Made by a program: the position numbers and the translations under genes. The notes under the pieces were generated by a model. That model was given only the letters and a program-made list of their open reading frames with translations. It searched no databases and was not told where the DNA came from. A stretch of DNA of 64,000 nucleotides from Brevibacterium limosum (GTDB taxonomy: Bacteria > Actinomycetota > Actinomycetes > Actinomycetales > Brevibacteriaceae), in the NCBI RefSeq assembly GCF_011617705.1, contig NZ_CP050154.1:1488001-1552000 (forward strand), read 5' to 3'. Shown here piece after piece: positions 48,059 through 56,740 of the stretch (the stretch's first letter is position 1; each line of letters starts with the position of its first letter).

Positions 48059-48796
48059 ATGACAGACAGTTCGAACAAGCTGGTCCTCCTCCCCGCCGTC
48101 GACGTCGCCGACGGCAAGGCCGTCCGTCTCGTCCAGGGCGAAGCCGGAACCGAAACCGACTACGGTTCACCCATCGACGCCGCCCAGGACTTCGAGAACC
48201 GCGGAGCCGAATGGATCCACCTCGTCGACCTCGACGCCGCCTTCGGACGCGGATCGAACTCCGACCTGCTCAACCAGGTCGTCAAAGCTGTGGGGATCAA
48301 GGTCGAACTCTCCGGCGGAATCCGTGACACCGAAAGCCTCGAACGGGCACTCGACACCGGAGCCGAGCGCGTCAACATCGGCACCGCCGCCCTCGAGAAC
48401 CCCGAATGGACCGCCGAGATGATCTCGCGCTTCGGCGACCAGGTCGCCATCGGCCTCGACGTGCGCGGAACCACCCTGGCCGCTCGCGGCTGGACGAAGG
48501 ACGGCGGCGACCTCTACGAAGTCCTCGCAACCCTGGAAGCCGCCGGCTGCTCCCGCTACGTCGTCACCGATGTGCGCAAGGACGGCACCCTGCAGGGTCC
48601 CAATGTCGACCTGCTCAAGGACCTCGCGCAGAAGACGGACTCTCCGATCGTCGCCTCCGGCGGAGTCTCGAGCCTCGACGACCTGCGAGCCCTTCGTGAG
48701 CTGGTGCCCTTCGGCGTCGACTCGGCGATCGTGGGCAAGGCACTCTACGCAGGCAAGTTCACTCTGGAAGAAGCCCTCGACGTCGCAGGACGGTGA
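48059..48796 (+). CDS. hisA: Phosphoribosyl isomerase (HisA/PriA)
   Basis: This enzyme isomerises ProFAR in histidine synthesis; in actinobacteria the same protein (PriA) often also does the TrpF reaction. The 245-residue TIM-barrel has [19 protein letters not shown] near residue 10 (catalytic Asp), [14 protein letters not shown] near 82, [14 protein letters not shown] near 135 and [16 protein letters not shown] near 170, with [10 protein letters not shown] near 200. No trpF was seen in the window, which fits PriA-type bifunctionality without proving it. GAAAGG precedes the ATG. Confidence 0.93.
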   Translation: MTDSSNKLVLLPAVDVADGKAVRLVQGEAGTETDYGSPIDAAQDFENRGAEWIHLVDLDAAFGRGSNSDLLNQVVKAVGIKVELSGGIRDTESLERALDTGAERVNIGTAALENPEWTAEMISRFGDQVAIGLDVRGTTLAARGWTKDGGDLYEVLATLEAAGCSRYVVTDVRKDGTLQGPNVDLLKDLAQKTDSPIVASGGVSSLDDLRALRELVPFGVDSAIVGKALYAGKFTLEEALDVAGR

Positions 48797-48800
48797 GTCT

Positions 48801-49637
48801 GTGAGCACGCACTCACACGATCCGGACCAGCCGCATGGGCCGGGCGGTCCCCGGTCCGCCGCGTCTGATGCCCGGGCAGGCGAGGCCCACGCCCCGACGG
48901 ATTCCGCCGGTCAGGCGTGGGAGGGCCGGGATCTCAAACCCAACCCGTTCTCCGGCGACACGGGGCTGGCGGATGCGGCTCTGCTGGAGTCCATGACCCA
49001 GGCCGCTCAGGCACCCCTGGATCCGGCCGCACACCAACGGGTCGTCCAAGCCCTGTCCGGGGCCAGGCTCTACGCCCCGATCGTGCCGATGGTTCTCGAC
49101 CAGGAGGTCGGAGAGAACGGGCTCATGGCCGACAATTCCTCGGAGATGGCGATGGTTCGCCTCCAGGCCGATGACGGACGAGAGTGCACCCCGGGATTCT
49201 CCGGAATCCCACCGCTGACCGCGTGGCATTCCGATGCCCGTCCCGTGCCGATCGAGTCCGAACGGCTTGTCCTCGGGGCGATCGAGGCCGAGTCCCAGCT
49301 CGTCGTCCTCGACCCTGGGGCCGAGTCCTCGTTCCTGCTGCGCCGCCCGGCCATGTTCGCGTTCGTGCAGTCCCAGCCGTGGACTCCGTCCTGGGCCGAC
49401 GCCGAGGTGGCCCAGCGACTGCGTGCCATCGCCGAGTCCTTCCCCTGGTTGGCTCGAATCGGGGTGAGCCCCGGCAGCGACAGCGTCCACCTCGGTGGGC
49501 CGGAGCTCGGCATCACACTCGGCGTCGAGTCCGAGGTGCCGCCGGAGGAGGTGCGCCGGTTCCAGGAAGCCGTCGCCGGCGACGAGGACCTTGTGGCGAA
49601 GATCGACTCTCTGGCCATCCGCCTCGTCGAATTCTGA
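48801..49637 (+). CDS. SseB family protein
   Basis: The 278-residue protein has a disordered Gly/Pro/His-rich N-terminus of about 50 residues, then an SseB-like alpha/beta domain (RVVQALSGARLYAPIVPMVL, about 82-101, through DARPVPIESERLVLGAIEAE and QLVVLDPGAESSFLLRRPAM). Members often follow hisA in actinobacteria. Their biochemical role is unknown. The GTG start is four bases after the hisA stop, so it belongs to the his transcript. The C-terminal half, about 200-278, resembles an SseB_C-like domain. Confidence 0.8.
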   Translation: MSTHSHDPDQPHGPGGPRSAASDARAGEAHAPTDSAGQAWEGRDLKPNPFSGDTGLADAALLESMTQAAQAPLDPAAHQRVVQALSGARLYAPIVPMVLDQEVGENGLMADNSSEMAMVRLQADDGRECTPGFSGIPPLTAWHSDARPVPIESERLVLGAIEAESQLVVLDPGAESSFLLRRPAMFAFVQSQPWTPSWADAEVAQRLRAIAESFPWLARIGVSPGSDSVHLGGPELGITLGVESEVPPEEVRRFQEAVAGDEDLVAKIDSLAIRLVEF

Positions 49638-49669
49638 CCGTTCCGGGCGTGTCAGATCGGCAGGGCACC

Positions 49670-49675
49670 TATGCT
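49670..49675 (+). promoter_or_regulatory. -10 element (TATGCT) for the amidohydrolase gene
   Basis: TATGCT ends 8 bases before ATG 49684, consistent with a leaderless transcript. Confidence 0.4.
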
Positions 49676-49683
49676 TGTGACCC

Positions 49684-51030
49684 ATGAGCGAAATCCGTGA
49701 CCTCGGCCACTCGACCGCACCGGACGACAGCTACCTCGACGAGATGGCTCGACAGACCCGAGCTCGAGCCGGGCAGGCCGCCGAGTGGGCCTCCGACTTC
49801 ACCGGTGCCCCGGAGACGAGCCGGTCCGGCATCGCCGCTGGCCTCGACGCTGCGGAAGGCGACCTCACGGGCCTGCTCCACACCATCCATGACCTGGCAG
49901 AGACAGCATTCGAAGAGTTCGATTCGGTCGCAGCGATCGCCTCGGTGTTGGAGAATCACGGAGTCGATGTCGAGACCGGCCTCTACGGTGTGAAGACGAC
50001 ACTGCGGGCGACGACGGGATCCGGTCACGGTCGTACGATCGCGATCCTCGCCGAATACGATGCCCTGCCCGAGATCGGGCATGCGTGCGGGCACAACATC
50101 ATCGCCACCGCCGGAGTCGGCGCCTTCCTCGCCCTCCAAGCCTTGTACGAGAAAGACCCCGACGCCGTGCCGGGCACCGTCGTGCTGCTGGGCACCCCGG
50201 CCGAAGAAGGTCATTCGGGCAAAGAGGTCATGGCCCGGGACGGTGCCTTCGACGGCATCGACGCGGCCATCATGGTCCACGGCTACGGCTACGACTGCGC
50301 CGACCAAGTGTGGCTGGGACGCCGCCTGCTCAAGGTCACATACTCAGGGGTCGCCGCCCACGCCTCTGCGCAGCCTTTCATGGGGCGCAACGCCCTCGAC
50401 GCGGCAAACCTCTTCTACCAGGGGCTCGGCCTGATGCGGCAGCAGATGCCGCCGATTTCCCGCCTGCACGCGGTCATCACCGACGGCGGAACGAGACCGT
50501 CGATCATCACCGAAACCGCCACCGTGCAGTGCTACGTCCGTTCGAAGTTCCCCGAAACGCTCAAAGAGCTCTCCGACCGGGTCGAGGAGGCGGCGAAGGG
50601 CGCCGCGCTCATGACCGGCACCGGCGTCACTGTCGACTGGGACGAACATCCGCCGTCGTTGCCCGTGCGTACGAATTCGACGCTGACCGCCCGCTGGGCC
50701 GAACACGAACAGACGCGCGGCCGCCAGCCGCTGCCCGCCGGAGTCCTAGAGGAATCGATCGCTGCGTCCACGGACTTCGGCAATGTCTCCTACCGGATTC
50801 CCGGCATCCATCCGCTCATCAAGACCGCCGACGCCGAGGTGGCCCTGCACACTCGTGAATTCGCTGCAGCCGCCGAGACCCCTGCCGCCGAAACTGCGGC
50901 GCTCGACGCAGCCTATGGTCTTGCGTGCACCGCCCTGGATTTCCTCGTCGACGACGCCCTCGCCGCCGAGGTGACCGAAGAATTCGCCCGCGACGGCGGA
51001 GCGATCGATGTCGAGCACTTCTTCGACTGA
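49684..51030 (+). CDS. M20-family amidohydrolase, AbgB-like
   Basis: The 448-residue metallopeptidase-fold enzyme has IAILAEYDALPEIGHACGHN near residue 118, where the Cys/His metal ligands of the amidohydrolase branch lie, then GTPAEEGHSGKEVMA near 176 (catalytic Glu pair), and a dimerisation insert with VTYSGVAAHASAQPFMGRNA near 220. AbgB in E. coli cleaves p-aminobenzoyl-glutamate with AbgA. The next gene encodes an AbgT transporter, so p-aminobenzoyl-glutamate or another N-acyl amino acid is the likely substrate. No separate AbgA is visible. Confidence 0.83.
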   Translation: MSEIRDLGHSTAPDDSYLDEMARQTRARAGQAAEWASDFTGAPETSRSGIAAGLDAAEGDLTGLLHTIHDLAETAFEEFDSVAAIASVLENHGVDVETGLYGVKTTLRATTGSGHGRTIAILAEYDALPEIGHACGHNIIATAGVGAFLALQALYEKDPDAVPGTVVLLGTPAEEGHSGKEVMARDGAFDGIDAAIMVHGYGYDCADQVWLGRRLLKVTYSGVAAHASAQPFMGRNALDAANLFYQGLGLMRQQMPPISRLHAVITDGGTRPSIITETATVQCYVRSKFPETLKELSDRVEEAAKGAALMTGTGVTVDWDEHPPSLPVRTNSTLTARWAEHEQTRGRQPLPAGVLEESIAASTDFGNVSYRIPGIHPLIKTADAEVALHTREFAAAAETPAAETAALDAAYGLACTALDFLVDDALAAEVTEEFARDGGAIDVEHFFD

Positions 51031-51079
51031 GATCGTCCCGCCGCACCCAGACCCGCGCCATCGAAGAGAAGGACCGCTC

Positions 51080-52729
51080 ATGTCGACGACGACAGATGGG
51101 AAAGTCGGTTTCGGCCAGCGCACGCTGGACTGGATCGAACGCATCGGAAACAAGCTGCCCGAACCGTTCACACTGTTCCTCGGGCTCTTCATCATCACCG
51201 GTCTCGTCTCCACGGCCATGGCCATGGCCGATGTCACCGTGGCCATTCCCGGCGGCGACGAGACCATCGCGATCAAGGGCCTGTTCACCGGGGAGGGCCT
51301 GTCGTGGCTGACCACGACGATGGGCGACAACTACATCGGGTTCCCGCCCCTGGCCACGGTGCTGCCGATTCTCCTTGCCGTCGGTGTGGCCGAGAAGTCC
51401 GGAATGCTCGCCGCGGCCGTCCGGATCGCATTCGGCAAGAGCCCGAAGTGGCTGCTGCCCTACGCCGTCGGCTTCGTCGGGGTGGTCGGGTCGATCATGG
51501 CCGACTCGGCGTTCGTCATCATCCCGCCTTTGGCTGCGCTCGTGTTCAAAGCGGCAGGACGGCATCCGATGGCCGGGCTCATCGGCGGGTTCGCCGCCAC
51601 CGGTGCCGGCTATTCGACGTCGATCGTCCCCACGAGCCTCGACGCTCTGTTCGCCGGGATCACCACCTCGGTGATGGAGACCCTGCCGAACACCGATTAC
51701 ACCGCGGTCAACCCGGTGTCGAACTACTACTTCAATATCGCCTCGTCGATCGTGTTGGCGATCATCGCAGGGTTCATCATCGACCGGCTCATCGAACCGA
51801 ACATGGTGCGCAAGGGAGTGCCCCGCGAATACGCGAATGCCTCGTCGAGCGGGCTGGCTCGCGAATACCAGGCACCCGACAGCCCCTACGGAGATGCCTC
51901 GGCTAAAACGGAAGGATACTCTGAATCCTCTGACGATGGTTCGTCCACAGAGATCAAGGCCGAACTCGAACCGGAGGAGAAGAAGGGTCTGATCTGGGCG
52001 GTCGTCTCGGGGCTCGTCCTCACCGCGGTCTTCCTCTTCGCTTTCCTCCTTCCCAGTTCTCCCTGGCGGAACGAGGACGGCGGATTCCTCCCGGAGTCCC
52101 CGCTGCTGTCGTCGATCGTGTTCATCGTCTTCGCCTACTTCATGCTCATGGGCGTCGTCTACGGCTTCGTCGTGTGCACCGTCCGGTCGATGAATGACCT
52201 GGTGAGGATGATGAGTCAATCGATCATCGACATGATGTCCTTCCTCATCCTCGCGTTCATCCTCGGCCAGTTCATCGCCCTGTTCAACTGGACCGGCATC
52301 GGTTCGTGGATCGCCGTCGCGGGAGCGTCGGGGCTCGAAGCGATCGGTCTGACCGGGTTCGCCGCGGTCATCGGCTTCATGCTCCTGGCCAGTGTGCTCA
52401 ACCTGTTCATCATCTCCGGCTCGTCGATGTGGACGCTCATGGCCGCCGTGTTCGTCCCGCTCTTCTCCCTGCTCGGCTACGAACCGGCGTTCATCCAGGC
52501 CGGGTTTCGCGTCGGTGACTCGGCCACTCAGGTCATCACCCCGCTCAACCCGTACATGATCGTGCTGCTCGGTCTCGTCCGCCGGTATGAGCCGAACGCC
52601 GGGCTGGGCACGGTCATCTCTCGGATGTTCCCATTCGTCATCCCGTTCTGGCTGGCCTGGGCAGTGCTGCTGGGCATCTGGTTCCTTTTCGACCTGCCGC
52701 TGGGCCCGGGCAACGGGATCCGGCTGTGA
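51080..52729 (+). CDS. abgT: AbgT-family transporter
   Basis: The 549-residue membrane protein has 11 or more helices and AbgT marks: ERIGNKLPEPFTLFLGLFII near residue 15, GFPPLATVLPILLAVGVAEKSGM near 92, SIMADSAFVIIPPLAALVF near 135, and SATQVITPLNPYMIVLLGL near 483. Two hairpin re-entrants and a charged cytoplasmic loop (about 265-310) lie between. Members take up p-aminobenzoyl-glutamate or export sulfonamides. AGAAGGA precedes ATG 51080; the gap to the hydrolase gene is 49 bases, so they likely form an operon. Confidence 0.9.
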   Translation: MSTTTDGKVGFGQRTLDWIERIGNKLPEPFTLFLGLFIITGLVSTAMAMADVTVAIPGGDETIAIKGLFTGEGLSWLTTTMGDNYIGFPPLATVLPILLAVGVAEKSGMLAAAVRIAFGKSPKWLLPYAVGFVGVVGSIMADSAFVIIPPLAALVFKAAGRHPMAGLIGGFAATGAGYSTSIVPTSLDALFAGITTSVMETLPNTDYTAVNPVSNYYFNIASSIVLAIIAGFIIDRLIEPNMVRKGVPREYANASSSGLAREYQAPDSPYGDASAKTEGYSESSDDGSSTEIKAELEPEEKKGLIWAVVSGLVLTAVFLFAFLLPSSPWRNEDGGFLPESPLLSSIVFIVFAYFMLMGVVYGFVVCTVRSMNDLVRMMSQSIIDMMSFLILAFILGQFIALFNWTGIGSWIAVAGASGLEAIGLTGFAAVIGFMLLASVLNLFIISGSSMWTLMAAVFVPLFSLLGYEPAFIQAGFRVGDSATQVITPLNPYMIVLLGLVRRYEPNAGLGTVISRMFPFVIPFWLAWAVLLGIWFLFDLPLGPGNGIRL

Positions 52730-52742
52730 GGTTCGATTGCCG

Positions 52743-53117
52743 ATGGTGAGTCGAATCAGTGATCTTATCGACAAAACCCCGGGCTCGGCTCAACTGAGTC
52801 GATTCTGGTGCAAAGCACTGGGATGCGAGGTGTCGGCCACAGACGAAACCGGTGTCGCGATCTCCGGAGCGTCGAATGCGCCGACTATTCTCTTTGAGCC
52901 TTCGAGCGATTCGTTTGGGGACAACAGTCTGCATCTCGACCTCTGTCCGACTGACCGCAGCCAGGCGGACGAGCTCGAAAGACTTGTGGCTCCGGGTGCG
53001 ACGAAGACTGATGTCGTGCCGTCAGGAAGCTGGCATGTTCTCGCGGATCCGGACGGCGACAAGTTCTGTCTCATGGCGAAGCGCATCCCAGCAGAGCCGG
53101 AAGACTTCCATGACTGA
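52743..53117 (+). CDS. VOC (glyoxalase-like) domain protein
   Basis: The 124-residue protein resembles the small glyoxalase_6-like VOC proteins: it begins MVSRISDLID, continues SRFWCKALGCEVSATDET (the usual ARFWAAALG helix), and ends with WHVLADPDGDKFCLM, a typical VOC C-terminal strand in which D-P-x-G-x-x-F-C is conserved. Substrate unknown. The start has only 13 bases after the abgT stop and no clear ribosome site, so expression may depend on coupling. It converges with the reductase gene. Confidence 0.7.
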   Translation: MVSRISDLIDKTPGSAQLSRFWCKALGCEVSATDETGVAISGASNAPTILFEPSSDSFGDNSLHLDLCPTDRSQADELERLVAPGATKTDVVPSGSWHVLADPDGDKFCLMAKRIPAEPEDFHD

Positions 53118-53216
53118 GTCCCAACCCAATCGGTGACAGAAACAGGAAACGACCATGCAGTTCTGCGGACTACTGTCGAACTTCCGCGGTCAGAGGACGT
53201 TCGCGACCTTTATGGC

Positions 53217-54125
53217 TCAGAGCATCTGCTGCACGCCCTCGCGCCAATCGGTAGTGCCGACAGCTTCGGCCAAATCGCTGGAAGCGATGACGCAGGGTTC
53301 GTACCAGATCGGTGCCAACTGGTTGAGCTCATAGAAGGAGCGCTCGAACGCCCCGATGGCACGGGTCGCCCAACGTGGAACTGAGAGCGGACGTTTGTGC
53401 TTCTGCCCAAGTGCGTCCGCGGTGAAGTCGGCGATCTCGGCCAGTGTCGGATTTGATGCTGGTGCGATCCGCAGCTGATGCGTTCCCGCGGGGACGCTCT
53501 TGAGATCCTGTGCCGCCCGGATCATTGCTGCGGCGTGGTCGGCGATGACGGTGATTCCGTGCGGGACATCAGTGCGTGCTGGCACCATGGCCCGTCGCCC
53601 GTGAGAGATCGGTTCGGTGATGCACATTCGTACGACCGATGACCATTTCTCTGCGGTCCTGCCGAGCAGATCGCCTGCGATGACGCTCGCACTGGTCGCG
53701 GAGTGAGCCTCACGGGCTTCGATGAGGCGCTGCCGGATTCGTCCTTTGTCTTCCACCGGAGCGAACGGGGAGGCCTCGGTGATTGGGGAGTCGAGGCCGG
53801 CGAAGGCATAGACCGACTCCGGGAAGACCACAGGAATGTCGAGTTTGGCCGCAAGGTCGAGGATCGCCGCATCGAGCGGGGGGAGGATCTGCTCCCACTT
53901 CCGACTGTCATAGGGCGCATGCGCGCAGGCGAAGATCACATCGGCGCCCGCGGCGGCCTTCGCCAACTGTGTGCGGTCACTGGCATCGGCCCTGATACGG
54001 GTGGGGGTGCCGGATGAGTTGCTGCCGGAGCGGGTGGCGATGCGGACGGTGACTCCGACGTCCGTGAGTCGGGCGGCGATCTCCGAACCGATCTGTCCGT
54101 TTCCGATGATGAGTGCTGTTCTCAT
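53217..54125 (-). CDS. NAD(P)-binding epimerase/reductase-like protein
   Basis: The 302-residue protein has a Rossmann start TALIIGNGQIGSEIAARLTD (residues 3-22; note GNGQIG instead of GxxGxxG), VDASDRTQL-like acidic turn, and PVVFPESVYAFAG near 100, where an extended SDR would place its active-site Tyr; the usual YxxxK pair is not obvious. It is an atypical SDR, NmrA-like or epimerase-like member of unknown function. AAGGAC precedes ATG 54125. It is divergent from a TetR regulator with two matching operator-like palindromes between them, suggesting that TetR controls it. Confidence 0.75.
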   Translation of the reverse strand: MRTALIIGNGQIGSEIAARLTDVGVTVRIATRSGSNSSGTPTRIRADASDRTQLAKAAAGADVIFACAHAPYDSRKWEQILPPLDAAILDLAAKLDIPVVFPESVYAFAGLDSPITEASPFAPVEDKGRIRQRLIEAREAHSATSASVIAGDLLGRTAEKWSSVVRMCITEPISHGRRAMVPARTDVPHGITVIADHAAAMIRAAQDLKSVPAGTHQLRIAPASNPTLAEIADFTADALGQKHKRPLSVPRWATRAIGAFERSFYELNQLAPIWYEPCVIASSDLAEAVGTTDWREGVQQML

Positions 54126-54158
54126 AGCGAGTCCTTCCGATGATGTCCTCATGATTGA

Positions 54159-54220
54159 GAGAGCGGCGCTCTCGGTATTCAGCGTAAGCCGCATGCGTCG
54201 ATAATTGAAGAGCGGTGCTC
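54159..54220. promoter_or_regulatory. Paired TetR operator candidates
   Basis: GAGAGCGGCGCTCTC (54159-54173) and AGAGCGGTGCTC (54209-54220) share the motif AGAGCGGYGCTC, each preceded by ATTGA. They lie in the divergent gap; the second ends just before the TTGTTA -35 of the TetR gene (54225-54230; -10 TAGGGT at 54248-54253, spacer 17). Confidence 0.6.
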
Positions 54221-54259
54221 ACTATTGTTATCTTCGCTCTCGGATCATAGGGTGAAGTC

Positions 54260-54943
54260 ATGACAGAGACGACCCCACGACAGCGAGCCCGAATCGAGAC
54301 GGAAGCCCAAATCACCGCGATCGGCAACCGGATGGTCGACGACGATGGAGTCGACGGGCTGTCGCTGCGCGCGATCGCTCGTGAGCTCGGGGTGGTCTCC
54401 AGCGCGGTGTACAGGTATGTGAAGAGTCGCGATGAACTGCTGACGATCCTCATCCGCGACGCCTTCACGCAGATTGCCGATGCCGTTGATGAGGCTCTGG
54501 CCGGGGAGAGGAGCGTCAAGGTGCTCGCGCTGACGATGCTTGACTGGTCGCGCACGTATCAGAATCGGTGGGCGCTCATCTACGGCACCCCGATCGCTGA
54601 CTACGAGGCTCCGCGAGAGGAGACCGTGGTCCCGGGAACGCGGATCATGGTGACGCTCGCGGAGCTGGTGGCGGAGGACGGGGGTGCTGCGTCCGCGTCG
54701 GAGCCGGCGCGGCGGCGCCAAGGAGGACCGTCTGGGTCGAATCCTGACATGTTGAAGCCGCTGCGTGCGGGCCTCGAGGAGCTCGGCCTCGACTACTCGG
54801 ACGGGACCATCTTGAGAACCGTGACCATCTGGGTCGCTGTCATCGGTCTGATCAACGGTCTTCGCTTCGGCCAATTCGGTCCGGGCTTCGACGAAATCGA
54901 GGGTGAACTCATGCGCGGAGTCATCGGCAGCCTCGGTGAATGA
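54260..54943 (+). CDS. TetR/AcrR-family transcriptional regulator
   Basis: The 227-residue protein has an N-terminal TetR helix-turn-helix (IETEAQITAIGNRMVDDDGV, LSLRAIARELGVVSSAVYRYVKSRDELLTIL, about residues 13-62) and a C-terminal ligand domain of the TetR_C_13/WHG type with WSRTYQNRWALIYGTPIADYEAP near 95. It is divergent from the reductase gene and likely represses it and itself. ATG 54260 follows a -10 by 6 bases, so its mRNA should be leaderless. Confidence 0.87.
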   Translation: MTETTPRQRARIETEAQITAIGNRMVDDDGVDGLSLRAIARELGVVSSAVYRYVKSRDELLTILIRDAFTQIADAVDEALAGERSVKVLALTMLDWSRTYQNRWALIYGTPIADYEAPREETVVPGTRIMVTLAELVAEDGGAASASEPARRRQGGPSGSNPDMLKPLRAGLEELGLDYSDGTILRTVTIWVAVIGLINGLRFGQFGPGFDEIEGELMRGVIGSLGE

Positions 54944-55078
54944 ACCGCGGGCCGGGGTGGGGATCGGCGGCCGATCGATGAATGCGAGTGCAACTGAATG
55001 GTTGCACTTTGGCGGGGTGCGAGATAGAGTCGTCGCCAACGCGGCCCAGTGCCGATCTCACCGACGAGAGGAACCATC

Positions 55079-55552
55079 GTGACCGAGGACGACGTACCCA
55101 TCGCTGCGGATGATGTGCCCGACGAGATCGTCCGCAGCATCCACATCGACGCCGACGCGCAAACGGTGTGGGACATTATCAGCGAACCCGGCTGGTTCAT
55201 CAATGACGGCAGCTACACTGAGCATGACATCAGTTCTGAGGACGGTGTCTCTCGGGTGGTTGACCCGAACGTCGGCGAATTCGCCATCGGCACGGAGGAG
55301 CTCGATCCGCCTCGTCGTGCCGTCTTCCGCTGGCTCGGCGGAACGCCCGGATCGTTGGGGGACTTTCCCAGCAACACGATCGTTTTCATCATCGAGCCAG
55401 AGGGCCAGGGCGTCCTGCTCACCGTCCGTGAGAGTGGGTTCGCCCGGCTCAGCGACGATGCCGCCGAGCGACGCCGACGATTCGAGGAGAATGCCGAAGG
55501 CTGGGTCGAAGAGCTCGTGGTGGCGAGGGGACTCGCCGTGTCGGCGAGATGA
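55079..55552 (+). CDS. SRPBCC (AHSA1-like) domain protein
   Basis: The 157-residue protein has the START/SRPBCC beginning IVRSIHIDADAQTVWDIISE (about residues 17-36), a central RRAVFRWLGG and a C-terminal long helix DDAAERRRRFEENAEGWVEE, the pattern of AHSA1-type lipid- or steroid-binding proteins. It usually pairs with an ArsR regulator, as here. GTG 55079 is chosen because GAGAGGA precedes it; TAGAGT at 55025-55030 is a plausible -10, giving a leader of about 42 bases. Confidence 0.8.
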   Translation: MTEDDVPIAADDVPDEIVRSIHIDADAQTVWDIISEPGWFINDGSYTEHDISSEDGVSRVVDPNVGEFAIGTEELDPPRRAVFRWLGGTPGSLGDFPSNTIVFIIEPEGQGVLLTVRESGFARLSDDAAERRRRFEENAEGWVEELVVARGLAVSAR

Positions 55553-55911
55553 GTTCTGCAGACGACTCCGTTCAGGACAGATTGCTGTCGGGTGAGGCGG
55601 ATCTCGTCTTCAAAGCGCTGGCCGACCACACGAGGCGCCGCATCCTGGTTCGGCTGTCCCAGTCGCCCGACGACGCCGGCGCCGTGGCACGTGATCTCGG
55701 GCTGAGCCGACAGGCCGTGGCCAAGCAGCTGCGGATTCTCGAGAGCGGAGGAATCGTGAGTTCGGCGACCCGATCATCGCGCCGCGTGCACTCGGTGAGT
55801 CCGTCGCAGATCCGCGAAGTATCCGATCTGCTCGGTATCGTCGCCCAAGGATGGGATCGTCGCCTCCGCGGCATCAAGGCGCAGGCGGAGCGAGCAGGTG
55901 AGGACCCCTGA
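55549..55911 (+). CDS. ArsR-family transcriptional regulator
   Basis: The 120-residue protein has the ArsR winged helix: LVFKALADHTRRRILVRLSQ near residue 20, DLGLSRQAVAKQLRILESGG near 46 as recognition helix, and RRVHSVSPSQI wing near 78. No cysteine pair for metal sensing is present, so it belongs to the SRPBCC-linked, non-metal group. Its ATG overlaps the SRPBCC stop as ATGA, and the pair is followed by a strong terminator. Confidence 0.85.
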   Translation: MSSADDSVQDRLLSGEADLVFKALADHTRRRILVRLSQSPDDAGAVARDLGLSRQAVAKQLRILESGGIVSSATRSSRRVHSVSPSQIREVSDLLGIVAQGWDRRLRGIKAQAERAGEDP

Positions 55912-56022
55912 TCCGTCAGCACTGCTTCGCCTTCGGAGCCGCCTCTCAGCCGAGACGCTGCACCGGAGATTCGGCGGACCCGGTGGGCCATCCTCCCCGG
56001 CGAACGGCTGAACCACAGACGA

Positions 56023-56055
56023 AGGCGGCCCCCGACGAATAGTCGGGGGCCGCCT
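56023..56055. terminator. Bidirectional terminator between the ArsR gene and the DUF1844 gene
   Basis: A 14-bp perfect stem (AGGCGGCCCCCGAC at 56023-56036, complement at 56042-56055) with a GAATA loop lies between converging genes. Confidence 0.75.
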
Positions 56056-56069
56056 CGGTGATGGATGTG

Positions 56070-56441
56070 TCAGCGGACGGGGCCGGTGAACTTCTCTCCG
56101 GGGCCTTCGCCGGGGGCGTCGGGGTATTCCGAGGCTTCGCGGAAGGCCAGCTGCAGGCTGCGCAGTCCATCGCGCAACGGGCGGGCATGGTGGTCGCCGA
56201 TCACGGTGGCGGCACCGGTGACGAAACCGGCCAGTGCGGTGATGAGCTTGCGGGCCTCGTCGAGGTCCTGCAGGTCGGCGCCGCGACCTTCGGCGGTGTC
56301 CTCGGCCAGGCCGCACTTGACGGCGGCAGCGGACATGAGGTGAACGGCGCTGGAGGTGATGACCTCGACAGCGGGGACCTCGGCGATGTCGCGCGTAACG
56401 TCGGCGATCGCCTCGGCGGGAACAGATTCTTCAGAACTCAT
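56070..56441 (-). CDS. DUF1844 family protein
   Basis: The 123-residue, largely helical protein contains VPAVEVITSSAVHLMSAAAVKCGL near residue 23 and DLDEARKLITALAGFVTGA near 58, the DUF1844 signature. A gene of this kind lies beside infC in many actinobacteria, usually divergent as here. The function is unknown. Two hundred and ninety-nine bases separate its start from infC, mostly infC leader. Confidence 0.83.
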   Translation of the reverse strand: MSSEESVPAEAIADVTRDIAEVPAVEVITSSAVHLMSAAAVKCGLAEDTAEGRGADLQDLDEARKLITALAGFVTGAATVIGDHHARPLRDGLRSLQLAFREASEYPDAPGEGPGEKFTGPVR

Positions 56442-56600
56442 GCTATAAGCTTGACATATAAATCAATGCGGCGATCACACCAGGGCCTCGATGTGCGAAG
56501 AGTCATGAAGCGTAGTACACTGGTAGCTGGTGCGAAGCGGAGTCTGTCTCCCACCTTGATCGCGAAGAGCGATCGGGTCCAAAGATCTGTCCGTCAGGCA

Positions 56601-56606
56601 TAGTCT
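56601..56606 (+). promoter_or_regulatory. Putative infC promoter -10 (TAGTCT)
   Basis: TAGTCT at 56601-56606 would give an infC leader of about 130 bases containing the hairpin at 56668-56698. Confidence 0.4.
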
Positions 56607-56667
56607 GATCGGGTGCAGATCGAGGTGTATTCACCGAACGTACGTCTACCGTACTGCTCGTGTGTGC

Positions 56668-56702
56668 AGGCTCCCTTGGCATGTGTCAACGGGAGCCTTT
56701 TT
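56668..56702 (+). terminator. Attenuator-like hairpin in the infC leader
   Basis: AGGCTCCC (56668-56675) pairs with GGGAGCCT (56691-56698) and is followed by TTTTTC, a classic intrinsic terminator 40 bases before infC. Its place inside the leader suggests premature termination as a control step, as known for infC leaders in other phyla. Confidence 0.65.
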
Positions 56703-56740
56703 CGTTGTCACGACCACATTTGAGCAAAAGGAGTGAACAC

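Noticed and set aside
53133..53384. Small GTG-started frame after the VOC gene
   Set aside because: It lies antisense over the 3' end of the reductase-like gene, which has clear Rossmann features; there is no ribosome site and no recognisable domain.
56442..56740. tRNA or small stable RNA in the gap before infC
   Set aside because: No cloverleaf could be folded by eye; the only strong structure is the attenuator-like hairpin.
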